From Microcystis aeruginosa W13-11 (GTDB lineage Bacteria > Cyanobacteriota > Cyanobacteriia > Cyanobacteriales > Microcystaceae), in contig JAADBR010000094.1 in assembly GCA_009995705.1 (NCBI GenBank), positions 1-21,035 on the forward strand: a stretch of DNA of 21,035 nt. The letters are read 5' to 3'. The notes below the pieces were generated by a model. It saw only the letters and a list, made by a program, of their open reading frames with translations. It was not told the origin of the DNA and did not search any database. Below are positions 1 through 7,488 of this stretch, one piece after another (the stretch's first letter is position 1; each line of letters begins with the position of its first letter). The translations under genes and the position numbers were made by a program.

Positions 1-25
1 GCTTGGCTTCAACCGCGCATTTACC

Positions 26-54
26 AATGTATCTAACTTCCCCCGGTTTGTCAA
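26..54 (-). promoter_or_regulatory. Sigma70-type promoter pointing left out of the window
   Basis: Read on the minus strand, TTGACA (49-54) is followed after 17 bases by TACATT (26-31). The -35 matches consensus exactly and the -10 matches at four of six positions. The transcript would run off the left edge, so the gene served is not visible. From general knowledge, strong consensus promoters like this often drive rRNA or tRNA genes, but that is a guess. The rest of 1-282 is T-rich and shows no convincing gene. Confidence 0.45.
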
Positions 55-282
55 CCCCCTTTGGCAATTTTTTTTGATCTTTTTTTTATCCCTTGCTCCG
101 TAAGCTTTTCAGCTTTTGGGGTTTTTGGGTAGTCCTTTGCTCAGAACTGTCGGTGCAGATACTTTAGTTTATTTGTACTAAATATTTTCCTCAATTTATT
201 TTTTTCTTCAGCACCTCTCGATCGCTGGGTCAATTTTGGGGTATGGTTCCTTGAGAATCTATTTTCTGATCGGAAAGCCCTC

Positions 283-1308
283 ATGTCTCGCCGCGCTGCT
301 TTACAATCCTATTTACTGGTGCGTTTACTCCTAGCTCCCTTGATGTTATGGACGATTGTGACGGTGGTTTTTCTGCTGATGCGTGTTGCTCCTGGTGATC
401 CCACGGATGCGATTTTAGGCAACCGCGCTCCTGAAAGTGCCAAAAATGCCCTAAGAGAACAGTTAGGACTGAATAAACCCCTATTTTTCCAGTATCTAGA
501 CTATATTTTCAATCTCATGCATCTCAATTTAGGAGACTCTTTAACCAGTAAGGGGGTGACGGTATGGGAGATTATCGCTAAACATTTTCCAGCGACGGTA
601 GAACTAACTTTTTATGGAATGCTAATTGCGGTGATAGTGGGAGTCGGATTGGGAATTATCACCGCTTCCCGTCCGAATACTCCCTTAGATGCGGGGGGAC
701 GTTTATTTGGACTGATAACCTATTCCTTGCCGATTTTTTGGGTGGGAATGCTCTTACAGCTAATTTTTGCGGTACAGTTGCGCTGGTTTCCTTTGGGGAC
801 TCGTTTTCCTTTGAGTGAGACTCCACCCCAGACAATTACGGGTTTATACACCTTTGATAGTCTGATGACTCTACAACTAGATAAGTTGCCTATGGCGTTG
901 TATTATCTAGCCTTACCTAGTTTTACTCTCGGCATTCTTTTGAGTGGGATTTTTGAACGGATGGTGCGAGTTAATCTGAAACAAACTTTGCAAGCGGACT
1001 ATGTAGATGCGGCAAAAGCTAGAGGAATACCAGAAAAAACGATTATGATTGCCCATGCGCTAAAAAATGCCCTAATTCCTGTAACTACTGTCTTAGGATT
1101 AACTTTTGCGGCTCTTTTAGGTGGTGCAGTCTTGACGGAAGTTACTTTTTCTTGGCCGGGTTTGGGAAATCAGTTATATCGGGCGATTTCTCTGCGGGAT
1201 TACCCAACAGTGCAGGGATTAATGGCTTTTTTTGCGACAATAGTGGTCTTCGCCAGTATTTTGATCGATTTAATCAATGCTTACATTGATCCTCGCATCC
1301 GTTATTAA
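283..1308 (+). CDS. ABC transporter permease, DppB/OppB family
   Basis: Inner-membrane permease subunit of a peptide/nickel-type (DppB/OppB) ABC importer, 341 aa, the usual family length. A first membrane segment at about residues 12-34 is followed by the family hallmark LLMRVAPGDP. Further hydrophobic segments lie near 103-127, 140-167, 205-226 and 308-330. The EAA-loop that docks the ATPase is visible near residue 245 (DAAKARGIPEKTI followed by AHALKNALIPV), and the protein ends with the typical IDPRIRY. The ATG is preceded by GGAAAG. No second permease, ATPase or binding protein lies in the window, so the partner subunits must be encoded elsewhere, as is common in cyanobacteria. The substrate cannot be told from sequence. 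Confidence 0.92.
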   Translation: MSRRAALQSYLLVRLLLAPLMLWTIVTVVFLLMRVAPGDPTDAILGNRAPESAKNALREQLGLNKPLFFQYLDYIFNLMHLNLGDSLTSKGVTVWEIIAKHFPATVELTFYGMLIAVIVGVGLGIITASRPNTPLDAGGRLFGLITYSLPIFWVGMLLQLIFAVQLRWFPLGTRFPLSETPPQTITGLYTFDSLMTLQLDKLPMALYYLALPSFTLGILLSGIFERMVRVNLKQTLQADYVDAAKARGIPEKTIMIAHALKNALIPVTTVLGLTFAALLGGAVLTEVTFSWPGLGNQLYRAISLRDYPTVQGLMAFFATIVVFASILIDLINAYIDPRIRY

Positions 1309-1388
1309 TCAGGAAGGTGGGGAGAAGGGAGAGGGACTTTGAGCATTTGCACTAAATATTAATTTTCAATAGTCGTGACTAACATCTG

Positions 1389-1425
1389 AAAGCGCGATTC
1401 CGGTCTAAGATAGGAATTGCGCTTT
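1389..1425. repeat. Stem-loop between convergent genes
   Basis: Arms 1389-1401 and 1413-1425 pair over 13 bp with one G/T wobble around an 11-base loop. It lies between the permease (+) and the R-subunit-like pseudogene (-), which converge here. No clear T-run follows on either strand, so it may be a bidirectional transcript end or an mRNA-protecting hairpin rather than a canonical terminator. Confidence 0.5.
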
Positions 1426-1460
1426 GGAATAATCAAATAATATTGAATCCGTTCTTGATT

Positions 1461-2179
1461 TTATTTGATCGCCTCAGCGATATGTTTTAAAATCTGCAAA
1501 AACCCATATAGTTCTTCTCTGGAAATAAAGGGAGCAAATACCCTAGATAGGGCATAATGATGAACATTAGCTCTCAATTTGACCAATAAAATGTCATCTC
1601 CATTGGTGACGAGGGCAAAGCTAGGTTTTTCCGGCCGGGGATTAGCCATCAAATAGGCTAAAGTTTGCGGTAAGGCAGTCCAAACCGATAGGGCGGTTTT
1701 TTTGGATTCTACAATTACCACCCAAAACTGATTTAACCAGACTAACACATGAATTCTACCCGATAGTATTTCTTCCCCATCATCGACGGTTAAGCTTACC
1801 GATTCCTCTGCGCGTAGTCGAAAAGGCGGATCGTAAAAACCCGCAATCGCTAGTAGGGGAGAAACTAACAATAAAGTCACGGTTCCTTCTAATAACTGTC
1901 CCACCGATCTTTGGTATATAGCGGTAAGCGCTTGAGTGAGATACAAACCAAGCTTTGCCTAGCATGGTTTATAGCTCGTGACACTGTACCTCATACGACT
2001 GCACACCGCTATAAATATCTTTGTCTTAGTTCATCCAAACTCTTTTTTTCATGGCTAGATAGAGACAGTAAATCATTTTGCCATTCGGGGAAAAATGCCG
2101 CATCTTCTGTTAAAGAGAGATTAAATCTTGTCTGAGCTAGGGCAATAGTCGTGATAGCTTCGGTAATAGCAATCGACAT
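1461..2179 (-). pseudogene. Type I restriction R-subunit N-terminal-like protein, split by a mini-transposon
   Basis: The reading frame begins at an ATG at 2179 (MSIAITEAITTIALAQTRF) and runs about 55 residues to LRQRYL. It then hits a TAG at the edge of an inserted 93-bp element. The rest resumes past the insert as YQRSVGQLLEG and continues to the TAA at 1461. Removing the element plus one TA restores a single frame (RYL-YQRSVG), giving a protein of about 210 aa. The C-terminal part resembles the HSDR_N-type PD-(D/E)XK fold found in small cyanobacterial proteins annotated as restriction endonuclease subunit R: a hydrophobic helix, then an acidic strand, then VVIVESKK as the likely E-x-K core. 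A start inside the element at 1946 could still produce a 161-residue truncated product. It sits 5 bp downstream of the pyruvyl transferase, probably in the same transcript. The family call is from memory. Confidence 0.72.
1919..2011. mobile_element. 93-bp miniature inverted-repeat element (MITE) flanked by TA
   Basis: The ends are TAGCGGT (from 1919) and ACCGCTA (to 2011), perfectly inverted, and the pairing extends to nine bases if the flanking TA is included. A TA dinucleotide lies on each side (1917-1918 and 2012-2013). Excising the element and one TA repairs the reading frame of the host gene, which independently supports these boundaries. TA target duplication is typical of IS630/Tc1-mariner relatives. 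At this size it carries no transposase and must be mobilised in trans. It supplies an ATG and an in-frame path into the 3' part of the gene it interrupts. Confidence 0.8.
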
Positions 2180-2184
2180 AAAAA

Positions 2185-3222
2185 TTAGCTCACCAATCTA
2201 AACAAAATTTCTCGATGAATTAAAGCTCGATCGATTAAAAAATGTTTGCGATCGCTGGTTAATCCTTCTCCATTGGCATAAAAATCAATCCAAGCATTAC
2301 TAATATCATTAACTGCCTCTGGTAACTGATCTAATTCCCAACCCTGCATCGGGACTTCGGCAATTAACCGGGACACTTTCGGATCATAACTAAGGGCAAA
2401 ACAACGACAATCTTCTGCTGCGGCCATAATTAAACTATGAAAGCGCATTCCGATCACCATTTCTACCCCGCGAAATAAGCCTTTTAACTGTCTTGGATCC
2501 TCTAAGCTAATGATTTGATAATTTTCCCTTAATTGACGTGCTACAGCTTCACAGAGGGGCAAATCCCGCGACTTTTGAAAAGGGACTAAGAGAATAAACG
2601 CCCCCGTACTGGTTTGCAAATGAATTAAAGCCTGGGTTAATTTATCTAACTTTGCCGGGGTTAATAGGGGATGGGGACGTAAATTGACGGCGATTCTTGG
2701 GGCGGGTAAATCCGATAATCCCTTGACTGATTGAGCTTCTAAAGCCCATACTGGATCGGGGGCAACAATGGGACGAATACCCCAATCGGCCACTAGATGA
2801 GCCGATACATCATCGCGCAGAGTAACTAAACTACATTGTTTTAAGACTTTTTTGGTTAACCAACGGGTAAAAGGTCTATTTAGTGGTCCAATTCCCTGGC
2901 CCCAAGCAATAGTTTTTAAGCCCAATAATTGAGCAAGAGCCATTAACCCACCGTAATACATTGGACTGGCAAAACTGGTGACATCCTGCATTAAACTGCC
3001 GCCACCCCAGATAAATATATCGGCTTTTTTAAGAGTTTGAAAAACTTGCCACCAATCCCGACTAGGACAGGTTTCCACTCCATAACGTTGACTGGTTTCT
3101 CTGGGATTATTTGACAAAACAATAGGTTTAATTTCTGATGGCAGCATCTGCAATAGAGACACTAATAATGCCTCATCTCCTCCGTTTCCTCTCCCATAAT
3201 ATCCACAAATTACTGCACGCAT
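2185..3222 (-). CDS. csaB: Polysaccharide pyruvyl transferase, CsaB family
   Basis: Predicted to transfer pyruvate from phosphoenolpyruvate to a cell-wall or extracellular polysaccharide sugar, 345 aa. It starts with the family signature MRAVICGYYGRGNGGDEALL, continues with the loop FIWGGGSLMQD near residue 93 and WGQGIGPLNRP near 128, and has LRDD before the second Rossmann-like half. GMRFHSLIMAAAEDCRCFALSYDPKV near residue 258 is the conserved donor-site region. In Bacillus CsaB makes the pyruvylated polymer that anchors S-layer proteins; in cyanobacteria it probably modifies a surface polysaccharide, which is an inference. The stop lies 5 bp before the start of the broken R-subunit-like gene, suggesting a two-gene transcript. 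The region upstream (3223-3448) contains only degenerate copies of a CAGTGATCA-like repeat. Confidence 0.88.
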   Translation of the reverse strand: MRAVICGYYGRGNGGDEALLVSLLQMLPSEIKPIVLSNNPRETSQRYGVETCPSRDWWQVFQTLKKADIFIWGGGSLMQDVTSFASPMYYGGLMALAQLLGLKTIAWGQGIGPLNRPFTRWLTKKVLKQCSLVTLRDDVSAHLVADWGIRPIVAPDPVWALEAQSVKGLSDLPAPRIAVNLRPHPLLTPAKLDKLTQALIHLQTSTGAFILLVPFQKSRDLPLCEAVARQLRENYQIISLEDPRQLKGLFRGVEMVIGMRFHSLIMAAAEDCRCFALSYDPKVSRLIAEVPMQGWELDQLPEAVNDISNAWIDFYANGEGLTSDRKHFLIDRALIHREILFRLVS

Positions 3223-3448
3223 ATATTCAGTTATCAGTTGTCAGTGAACATTTGCCTGTTGTCTGTTCCAGTGTTTTCTTGAAAGTAGGTTTTCCATTTT
3301 GGCTTTTTCCTTTAAAAATGTCCCTTAGTTTCTTAAGTTATGCCGTCAGCTACAAGTTAGCAGTGACCAGTTTTATTCGATTCAGTGATCAGTTTATCTA
3401 TTTTATTATTCCCACTCATAACTAATAGCTTAAACCTGATCACTGTTT

Positions 3449-3475
3449 ACTGATCACTGATCACTGATCACTGAT
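3449..3475. repeat. Tandem heptamer repeat (ACTGATC)n
   Basis: Nearly four exact copies of the 7-mer ACTGATC run from 3449 to 3475, immediately before the stop codon of raf1. Looser variants (CAGTTATCAGTTGTCAGTG near 3228, CAGTGACCAG and CAGTGATCAG near 3359-3392) precede them. This resembles the short tandemly repeated repetitive sequences that litter cyanobacterial intergenic regions. The unit contains GATC and is partly self-complementary, so the RNA could fold back. Confidence 0.8.
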
Positions 3476-4555
3476 TTAGTCGTCCATTTGCCAGGGTTCG
3501 GTGATGTTTTTTTCATCGAGGATATTTTTTGCTCTTAAAATCAAGACCAATTCACCTAGTATGGTGACATCGGGGGAACTATCAAACCATTGTAAAAAGA
3601 CGGAATTATCCCTCTCCACTAGATAATAATTGTTCACGTCCCATTCGGCAAAAACTCGATCGATCACTAATAATACTTCCTCGGATCTGGTGGCAATCGA
3701 TCGAGGCAATTGATCGCTAGGCCATAAAATAGCTACAGGATCGATCGCTTTGAGAATTGCTTGCCAACCGGGGAGAGGTACAATTGTTTGTTTATCCCCC
3801 ACCGTTACCAGTCGAAAAGGTTCCTCGACGCTCAAACTTTCTGTGCATTTTATATCAGTTACCGTCACCGGAAATCTTCCTACTAAAGGAATAATTCTGG
3901 CTAATTCGTCCTCATCCTGTAAACGATGGACGGGCAGCAGGGGAGCGCTACGGGTGGGAGTAACGGTAAAATCTTGCAGTAAAGACTCGATCGCCTGTCT
4001 GGCCGAGTCAGAATGGGCAAATTTCAAACCTTTAGCGATTAATTTCGCTCTTTCGGCTAAATCCCGCTTTTGTTTGCCCCGTTTCCAACACTGGTAAGCG
4101 ATCGCATCTCCTGGATGACGGGTAAATTCACTGGGAATCTGGGATAAACGGGAAAAATCTTGGATAGCTTTGGCGATATCGTGTGCTTCAGCCACCTCAA
4201 TCCTTTTTTCTGCCGCTAATTTCGCGGCCCCCAATCTTTGTTCTTGGTTGAGAATCCGCAATTCGTATAGCACATCACTGCGCGGCCCGATGTAGTAACT
4301 TAACAAATCTTCAGCTGCTCCCGCTTTGATTAAACTCTCAAAAACTTGGGCAGCGACAATAATTAAATTTTGTTGGGCATTTTGAAAACCGGTTTGTTCA
4401 AAAATTAACTGGGAATCGTAGCCAGCTTTTTGCAGTTTTTGACATTTTTGCCCCCAATTCACCCAATTTCCTTCTTTATGAAGCAGCGATCGCATTAATT
4501 CGGTCGCTTCCGTTTCGCTGATTCGATCATCTGTACTGCGAGGCTGTTCTGTCAT
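3476..4555 (-). CDS. raf1: Rubisco accumulation factor 1 (Raf1)
   Basis: Chaperone that helps the Rubisco large subunit dimerise and assemble into the L8 core before the small subunit binds, acting in the cytoplasm. From the ATG at 4555 it is 359 aa, the usual cyanobacterial length. An upstream TTG at 4570 would add five residues, but MTEQPRSTDDR fits the family start better. Recognisable blocks are LMRSLLHKEGNWVNWGQ (about residue 20), IIVAAQVFESLIKAGA (about 65), LYELRILNQEQRLGAA (about 90) and HPGDAIAYQCWKRGKQK (about 147) in the helical domain. After a linker, the C-terminal beta-sandwich dimerisation domain begins near residue 210 (LLPVHRLQDEDELARIIPLVG). It is divergent from ccmO, so two genes of carbon fixation share one 147-bp intergenic region. 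Confidence 0.93.
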   Translation of the reverse strand: MTEQPRSTDDRISETEATELMRSLLHKEGNWVNWGQKCQKLQKAGYDSQLIFEQTGFQNAQQNLIIVAAQVFESLIKAGAAEDLLSYYIGPRSDVLYELRILNQEQRLGAAKLAAEKRIEVAEAHDIAKAIQDFSRLSQIPSEFTRHPGDAIAYQCWKRGKQKRDLAERAKLIAKGLKFAHSDSARQAIESLLQDFTVTPTRSAPLLPVHRLQDEDELARIIPLVGRFPVTVTDIKCTESLSVEEPFRLVTVGDKQTIVPLPGWQAILKAIDPVAILWPSDQLPRSIATRSEEVLLVIDRVFAEWDVNNYYLVERDNSVFLQWFDSSPDVTILGELVLILRAKNILDEKNITEPWQMDD

Positions 4556-4627
4556 AGACAACTTGATCAAGCTACAATAACTAAAATTTATCTAATCCCT
4601 CAAAAATCTTCAATAGCAATTAAGGTT

Positions 4628-4657
4628 AACAGGATAGACTAGATAGTAACAGGATAG
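4628..4657. repeat. Two AACAGGATAG boxes exactly 20 bp apart between raf1 and ccmO
   Basis: AACAGGATAG occurs at 4628-4637 and again at 4648-4657, a 20-bp period that places both on the same face of the helix. They lie in the only intergenic space shared by raf1 and ccmO, 46 bp before the ccmO start. They could be operator half-sites for a regulator of carbon-concentrating genes, but the boxes do not match a site I can name. Confidence 0.45.
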
Positions 4658-4702
4658 CTGACAATCACCCCCTTCGTACCTGTTAGGGCAAGTTTATCTT
4701 CA

Positions 4703-5569
4703 ATGTCTAGATTAAGAGTTAATGGAAGCATTCCCCCCTCGTCCCCAACTAACCCCGGTCAAAGGACGATGAAAACCAAGCGTCACCCCAAAGATAGCGC
4801 CTTGGGTTTAGTCTCTACCCTCAGCTTTCCGGCGATCGTCGGGACGGCGGATATGATGCTAAAATCGGCAGAAGTTACCCTCGTGGGTTACGAAAAAATT
4901 GGCGGTGGTCACTGCACAGCGATCGTGCGTGGTAATATTGCCGATGTGCGGTTAGCAGTGGAAGAAGGGGCAAAAACCGCCGCACAGTTCGGACAATTGG
5001 TATCTAAATCGGTTATTCCCCGACCGATGCCCAATTTAGAGGTAATTTTCCCAATTGGTAGCCGTTTAGCCGAAATTGCCCAAAGTCAACGGGGTTTCAG
5101 TAAACTGAGCAATATGTCGATCGGTCTCTTGGAAACCCGCGGTTTTCCTGCTATGGTGGGGGCAGCCGATGCCATGTTAAAATCGGCCGATGTGCAGTTA
5201 GCTTCCTACGAGACGATTGGGGATGGTTTATGTACGGCCATTATCCGGGGTTCCGTCGCTAATGTGGCCGTGGCCATTGATGCGGGAATGCGGGAAGCAG
5301 AGAAAATCGGTGAACTGCACGCGGTGATGATTATTCCCCGTTTATTGGAAGATTTAGAACATACTCTACCGGTGGCCAGCTACTGGTTAGAAACCCCCGA
5401 ACCTCTACCGATGTTGTTACCCAATACTGTCCGGGAAAAACAACGGGAATTGGTCGCTTTACCGGAATTGGAAAAAACCAAAATACCGATTCGTCGCCAA
5501 GAAATGCAGGAAAAAGTGTTAGAAGAAGTGATTCCCGTGGAAGTTATCACCGATGAGGACAGTTATTAA
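4703..5569 (+). CDS. ccmO: Carboxysome shell protein CcmO, double BMC domain
   Basis: Structural protein of the beta-carboxysome shell, 288 aa. It has two tandem bacterial microcompartment (BMC) domains. The first starts at about residue 34 (ALGLVSTLSFPAIVGTADMMLKSAEV, split here as ALGLVSTLSF and PAIVGTADMMLKSAEV) and ends with SVIPRPMPNLE. The second starts near residue 139 (SIGLLETRGFPAMVGAADAMLKSADV, split as SIGLLETRGF and PAMVGAADAMLKSADV) and ends with MIIPRLLEDLE. The two halves are clearly homologous, which is what separates CcmO from single-domain CcmK. A charged C-terminal tail of about 55 residues follows. The first 22 residues look unstructured; an alternative ATG at 4769 (MKTKRHPKDSALG) would start close to the first domain. 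The main ccmKLMN cluster is not in the window; ccmO lying apart from it is common in cyanobacteria. Confidence 0.92.
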   Translation: MSRLRVNGSIPPSSPTNPGQRTMKTKRHPKDSALGLVSTLSFPAIVGTADMMLKSAEVTLVGYEKIGGGHCTAIVRGNIADVRLAVEEGAKTAAQFGQLVSKSVIPRPMPNLEVIFPIGSRLAEIAQSQRGFSKLSNMSIGLLETRGFPAMVGAADAMLKSADVQLASYETIGDGLCTAIIRGSVANVAVAIDAGMREAEKIGELHAVMIIPRLLEDLEHTLPVASYWLETPEPLPMLLPNTVREKQRELVALPELEKTKIPIRRQEMQEKVLEEVIPVEVITDEDSY

Positions 5570-5579
5570 TTTTTATTTT

Positions 5580-5622
5580 CAACTTTGGTCCTGTGCTGCT
5601 AAAAGTACAGGACCAAAGGTTG
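5580..5622 (+). terminator. Strong hairpin after ccmO
   Basis: The arms CTTTGGTCCTGT (5583-5594) and ACAGGACCAAAG (5607-5618) pair perfectly over 12 bp around a 12-base loop. CAA and TTG extend the stem past one bulged G. It begins 13 bp after the ccmO stop codon. The T-rich tract lies before rather than after the stem on the + strand, so it may act as a 3'-end stabiliser or processing signal. It marks the boundary between the carbon-fixation genes and the accessory island. Confidence 0.6.
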
Positions 5623-5845
5623 AATTAGGGTTTGCATCAAAAAGTTTGTCGGTGGGTGTGGGGTGGATACTTGTATCGGGTATGAATGATAATTTGACGG
5701 TAAAAAATCTTTACAGAGGCCCCCGACAATTAAACGAATCGAATAATTATAAATTTTTGTTAAGGGGTGCGGTCAGATCGAATAATCGTCGCTAGAATTA
5801 GCCTAATTGTCAGGAACTTAGTTAAACAAGGTTTTTGGCAATATG
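5623..5845. other. Gene-free spacer at the island's left edge
   Basis: No convincing reading frame on either strand. The stretch has G-rich patches (GTGGGTGTGGGGTGG near 5653) and AT-rich patches and no clear RNA fold that I could identify. It leads into the first copy of the 83-bp repeat. Confidence 0.4.
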
Positions 5846-5928
5846 CTAATCTGGCTAACACGCTTTTGGGCGTGATATAGGGAAAAGTTCTGGCGATTGC
5901 GCCTAAATGGGGTGATATACCGAAAGTT
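5846..5928 (+). repeat. 83-bp leader repeat, copy A (upstream of the TIR gene)
   Basis: These 83 bases recur at 7951-8033 with four differences, all transitions. It contains two small palindromes, CACGC-TTTTGG-GCGTG and GGCG-ATTG-CGCC, each able to form a hairpin. It lies about 55 bp upstream of the TIR gene and is followed at once by TATAAT. Copy B holds the matching place in front of the EcoRI-type operon. Confidence 0.85.
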
Positions 5929-5932
5929 TCCG

Positions 5933-5938
5933 TATAAT
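5933..5938 (+). promoter_or_regulatory. Probable -10 element (TATAAT) of the TIR gene
   Basis: A perfect TATAAT lies directly after repeat copy A and 45 bp before the TIR start codon. No good -35 lies 16-18 bp upstream, so any promoter would rely on the repeat's own sequence or on an activator. The TIR start has no obvious Shine-Dalgarno sequence. Confidence 0.5.
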
Positions 5939-5983
5939 ATATAGTTAGCTGTACTATCTTAGCATAGAAATATCTGTTTTCAA

Positions 5984-6973
5984 ATGACAAAATCTGTTGA
6001 GTTTGAGATTGCTCTTTCCTTTGCTGGCGAGGATCGCGAGTATGTAGATCAGGTTGCGAATTTGCTGCGAGATTCAGGTATCAAGACTTTTTATGACCTA
6101 TTTGAAGAGGCAAACCTTTGGGGAAAGAATCTTTATGACTATTTAACAGAGATTTACAGGGATAAGGCTTTTTATACAATCATGTTTATTTCGGAACACT
6201 ACGCCCGAAAAATGTGGACTAACCATGAACGACAGGCAATGCAGGCGAAGGCATTCCAGGAGAACCAAGAATATATACTGCCTGCACGCTTTGATGAAAC
6301 ACCAATTCCTGGACTCTTGCCAACAATTGGATACATCTCTCTAAAGGACAAAAAACCTCCTGACTTTGTTGGGATAATTCAAAAGAAACTCATTAACAGT
6401 GGTCGCTCAATCCCCTCGGAGTCAACGCGCAGAGCTTTTTTTTCAGTAGATAAGAGTCTACGAATCAATCTGATATGTGCACAGATAGAGGTAGTTTCAA
6501 CTGAAGGTTTGCCGATTGAACACGCATCTTTAATGGCAATCGCAGATAACAGTACTACAAAAAGCGCCGTGACATCTTCTGACGGCAAAGCCGTGTTCGA
6601 AATCCCTACTAGACGGTTATACCGCTTGCTAGTAGCTCACCCTCAGTATCTTGGTACCTTGATTCATTCTTGGGATTCGAGCGATGACTTAAAAGTTACT
6701 TTATTGGAATCAGAAAATACTGGTTCGGTAATTTGTCAAAGCACTTGCTACATTCCTGGACTTGAAGGGCGACTAAACCCAATTTTAGATACCATTAATC
6801 GGACTTATCTCTATGCGGACAATATTGCAATTAATGGTGGTGTTCAACAACCTGGAACATTCATTGTTGATGAGCCTTTTGAGCTTGAGGACTGTAATGG
6901 CACGGTCATGCAAGTAAGAGTATTATTCATTCAAGGAAGAACCTCATTACTTCAATACATACATCCACGCTGA
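5984..6973 (+). CDS. Stand-alone TIR-domain protein with beta-rich C-terminal half
   Basis: 329 aa. Residues 5-125 form a TIR (TIR_2-like) domain: FEIALSFAGEDREYVDQVA at the start, IKTFYDLFEEANLWGKNL as the BB-loop region, and YTIMFISEHYARKMWTNHERQAM holding the candidate NADase glutamate E82 four residues after W78. Bacterial TIR domains often cleave NAD+ or make cyclic ADP-ribose signals in anti-phage defence. Residues about 157-243 resemble a transthyretin/carboxypeptidase-regulatory-like fold (EVVSTEGLPIEHASLMA, then SSDGKAVFEIP). Residues about 246-329 form a third block with two cysteines (VICQSTCYIPG) that I do not recognise. It has no signal peptide, no membrane segment and no sensor or effector gene beside it. 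A 97-bp repeat lies downstream and the 83-bp leader repeat upstream. TIR assignment is firm; the defence role is inferred from family and context. Confidence 0.85.
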   Translation: MTKSVEFEIALSFAGEDREYVDQVANLLRDSGIKTFYDLFEEANLWGKNLYDYLTEIYRDKAFYTIMFISEHYARKMWTNHERQAMQAKAFQENQEYILPARFDETPIPGLLPTIGYISLKDKKPPDFVGIIQKKLINSGRSIPSESTRRAFFSVDKSLRINLICAQIEVVSTEGLPIEHASLMAIADNSTTKSAVTSSDGKAVFEIPTRRLYRLLVAHPQYLGTLIHSWDSSDDLKVTLLESENTGSVICQSTCYIPGLEGRLNPILDTINRTYLYADNIAINGGVQQPGTFIVDEPFELEDCNGTVMQVRVLFIQGRTSLLQYIHPR

Positions 6974-7025
6974 CACGATAGCTAAGACTCGCTTGGAGCG
7001 GACTGACAAATGCGATCGCAATCTT

Positions 7026-7122
7026 GTAGGGTGCGTTCCCTAAGGTGGCCCCTACTGCTCCAGCGATGGATTTTTGGAAACGCACCATGCACATTGATTG
7101 AAGCTGTGGGTTTAAGTGCGAT
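7026..7122 (+). repeat. 97-bp dispersed repeat, copy 1 (left of mazEF)
   Basis: The sequence from GTAGGGTGCG to AAGTGCGAT recurs at 7849-7945 with about ten differences and no gaps. GGTGCG near its start and CGCACC near 7081-7085 are inverted, so the middle can fold into a long hairpin. The two copies bracket the mazEF pair. Just beyond this copy, 7115-7144 also resembles 9753-9782 (about 22 of 30 positions), so the repeat belongs to a longer family whose pieces are scattered through the island. Confidence 0.82.
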
Positions 7123-7192
7123 AGCGAAGACACTGGATAGCACTCCTAGATGTCGTTAGGCATTCAATCTACTTACAGATCGGAGGCAGGCA

Positions 7193-7237
7193 TTGACAAT
7201 TAATGTAGGATTAGTTAGTATGATGATCTAATCCTAC
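7193..7237 (+). promoter_or_regulatory. mazEF promoter with palindromic operator
   Basis: TTGACA (7193-7198) and TAGTAT (7216-7221) are 17 bp apart. The perfect 10-bp inverted repeat GTAGGATTAG (7205-7214) / CTAATCCTAC (7228-7237) spans the -10 and the likely start site. That is the arrangement expected for autorepression by the antitoxin or the toxin-antitoxin complex. The antitoxin start follows about 20 bp later. Confidence 0.72.
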
Positions 7238-7257
7238 CAAGCTGTCGTAAACAGTTT

Positions 7258-7488
7258 ATGGCAATGAGTAAGAAAGTTAGCATAACCTTAGATGACGAAG
7301 TTTTGGAATTTGTAGATCGACTAGCAAGCAATCGTAGCAGCTTTATAAATGACGTTCTCTGGCAAGAGAAAAGAAGGGTTTTTATGAAAGAGCTAGAAGA
7401 CGCTTATAAAGATCAGGCCAATGATCCAGAGATGCAAGCAGAAATCTCTGTCTGGGATATTGCAGTGGGCGACGGTCTAAATGCCTAA
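7258..7488 (+). CDS. mazE: Ribbon-helix-helix antitoxin of a MazEF pair
   Basis: 76 aa. MSKKVSITLDDEVLEFVDRLASNRSSFINDVLW is the complete ribbon-helix-helix DNA-binding unit: the beta strand VSITLDD, then two helices. The acidic C-terminal tail (ELEDAYKDQANDPEMQ onward) would bind and block the toxin. This is the CopG/MazE9 type rather than the AbrB-fold MazE of E. coli. A second ATG two codons in (7264) is an equally plausible start. It overlaps the toxin by 8 bp, a translational coupling typical of antitoxin-first operons. The perfect palindrome just upstream is probably its own operator. Confidence 0.85.
   Translation: MAMSKKVSITLDDEVLEFVDRLASNRSSFINDVLWQEKRRVFMKELEDAYKDQANDPEMQAEISVWDIAVGDGLNA

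Noticed and set aside
1461..1946. Complete 161-aa restriction-like gene
   Set aside because: Its start lies inside an inserted mini-element. The real N-terminus is found at 2014-2179.
1780..2135. Two open frames overlapping the mini-element on both strands
   Set aside because: Out of frame with the recognisable protein and without family features. They are shadows created by the insertion.
3449..3475. Possible CRISPR-like array
   Set aside because: The heptamers are directly adjacent with no spacers and there are no cas genes. It is a simple tandem repeat.
4555..4570. TTG start of raf1 five codons upstream
   Set aside because: The ATG at 4555 gives the family's usual N-terminus (MTE-like).
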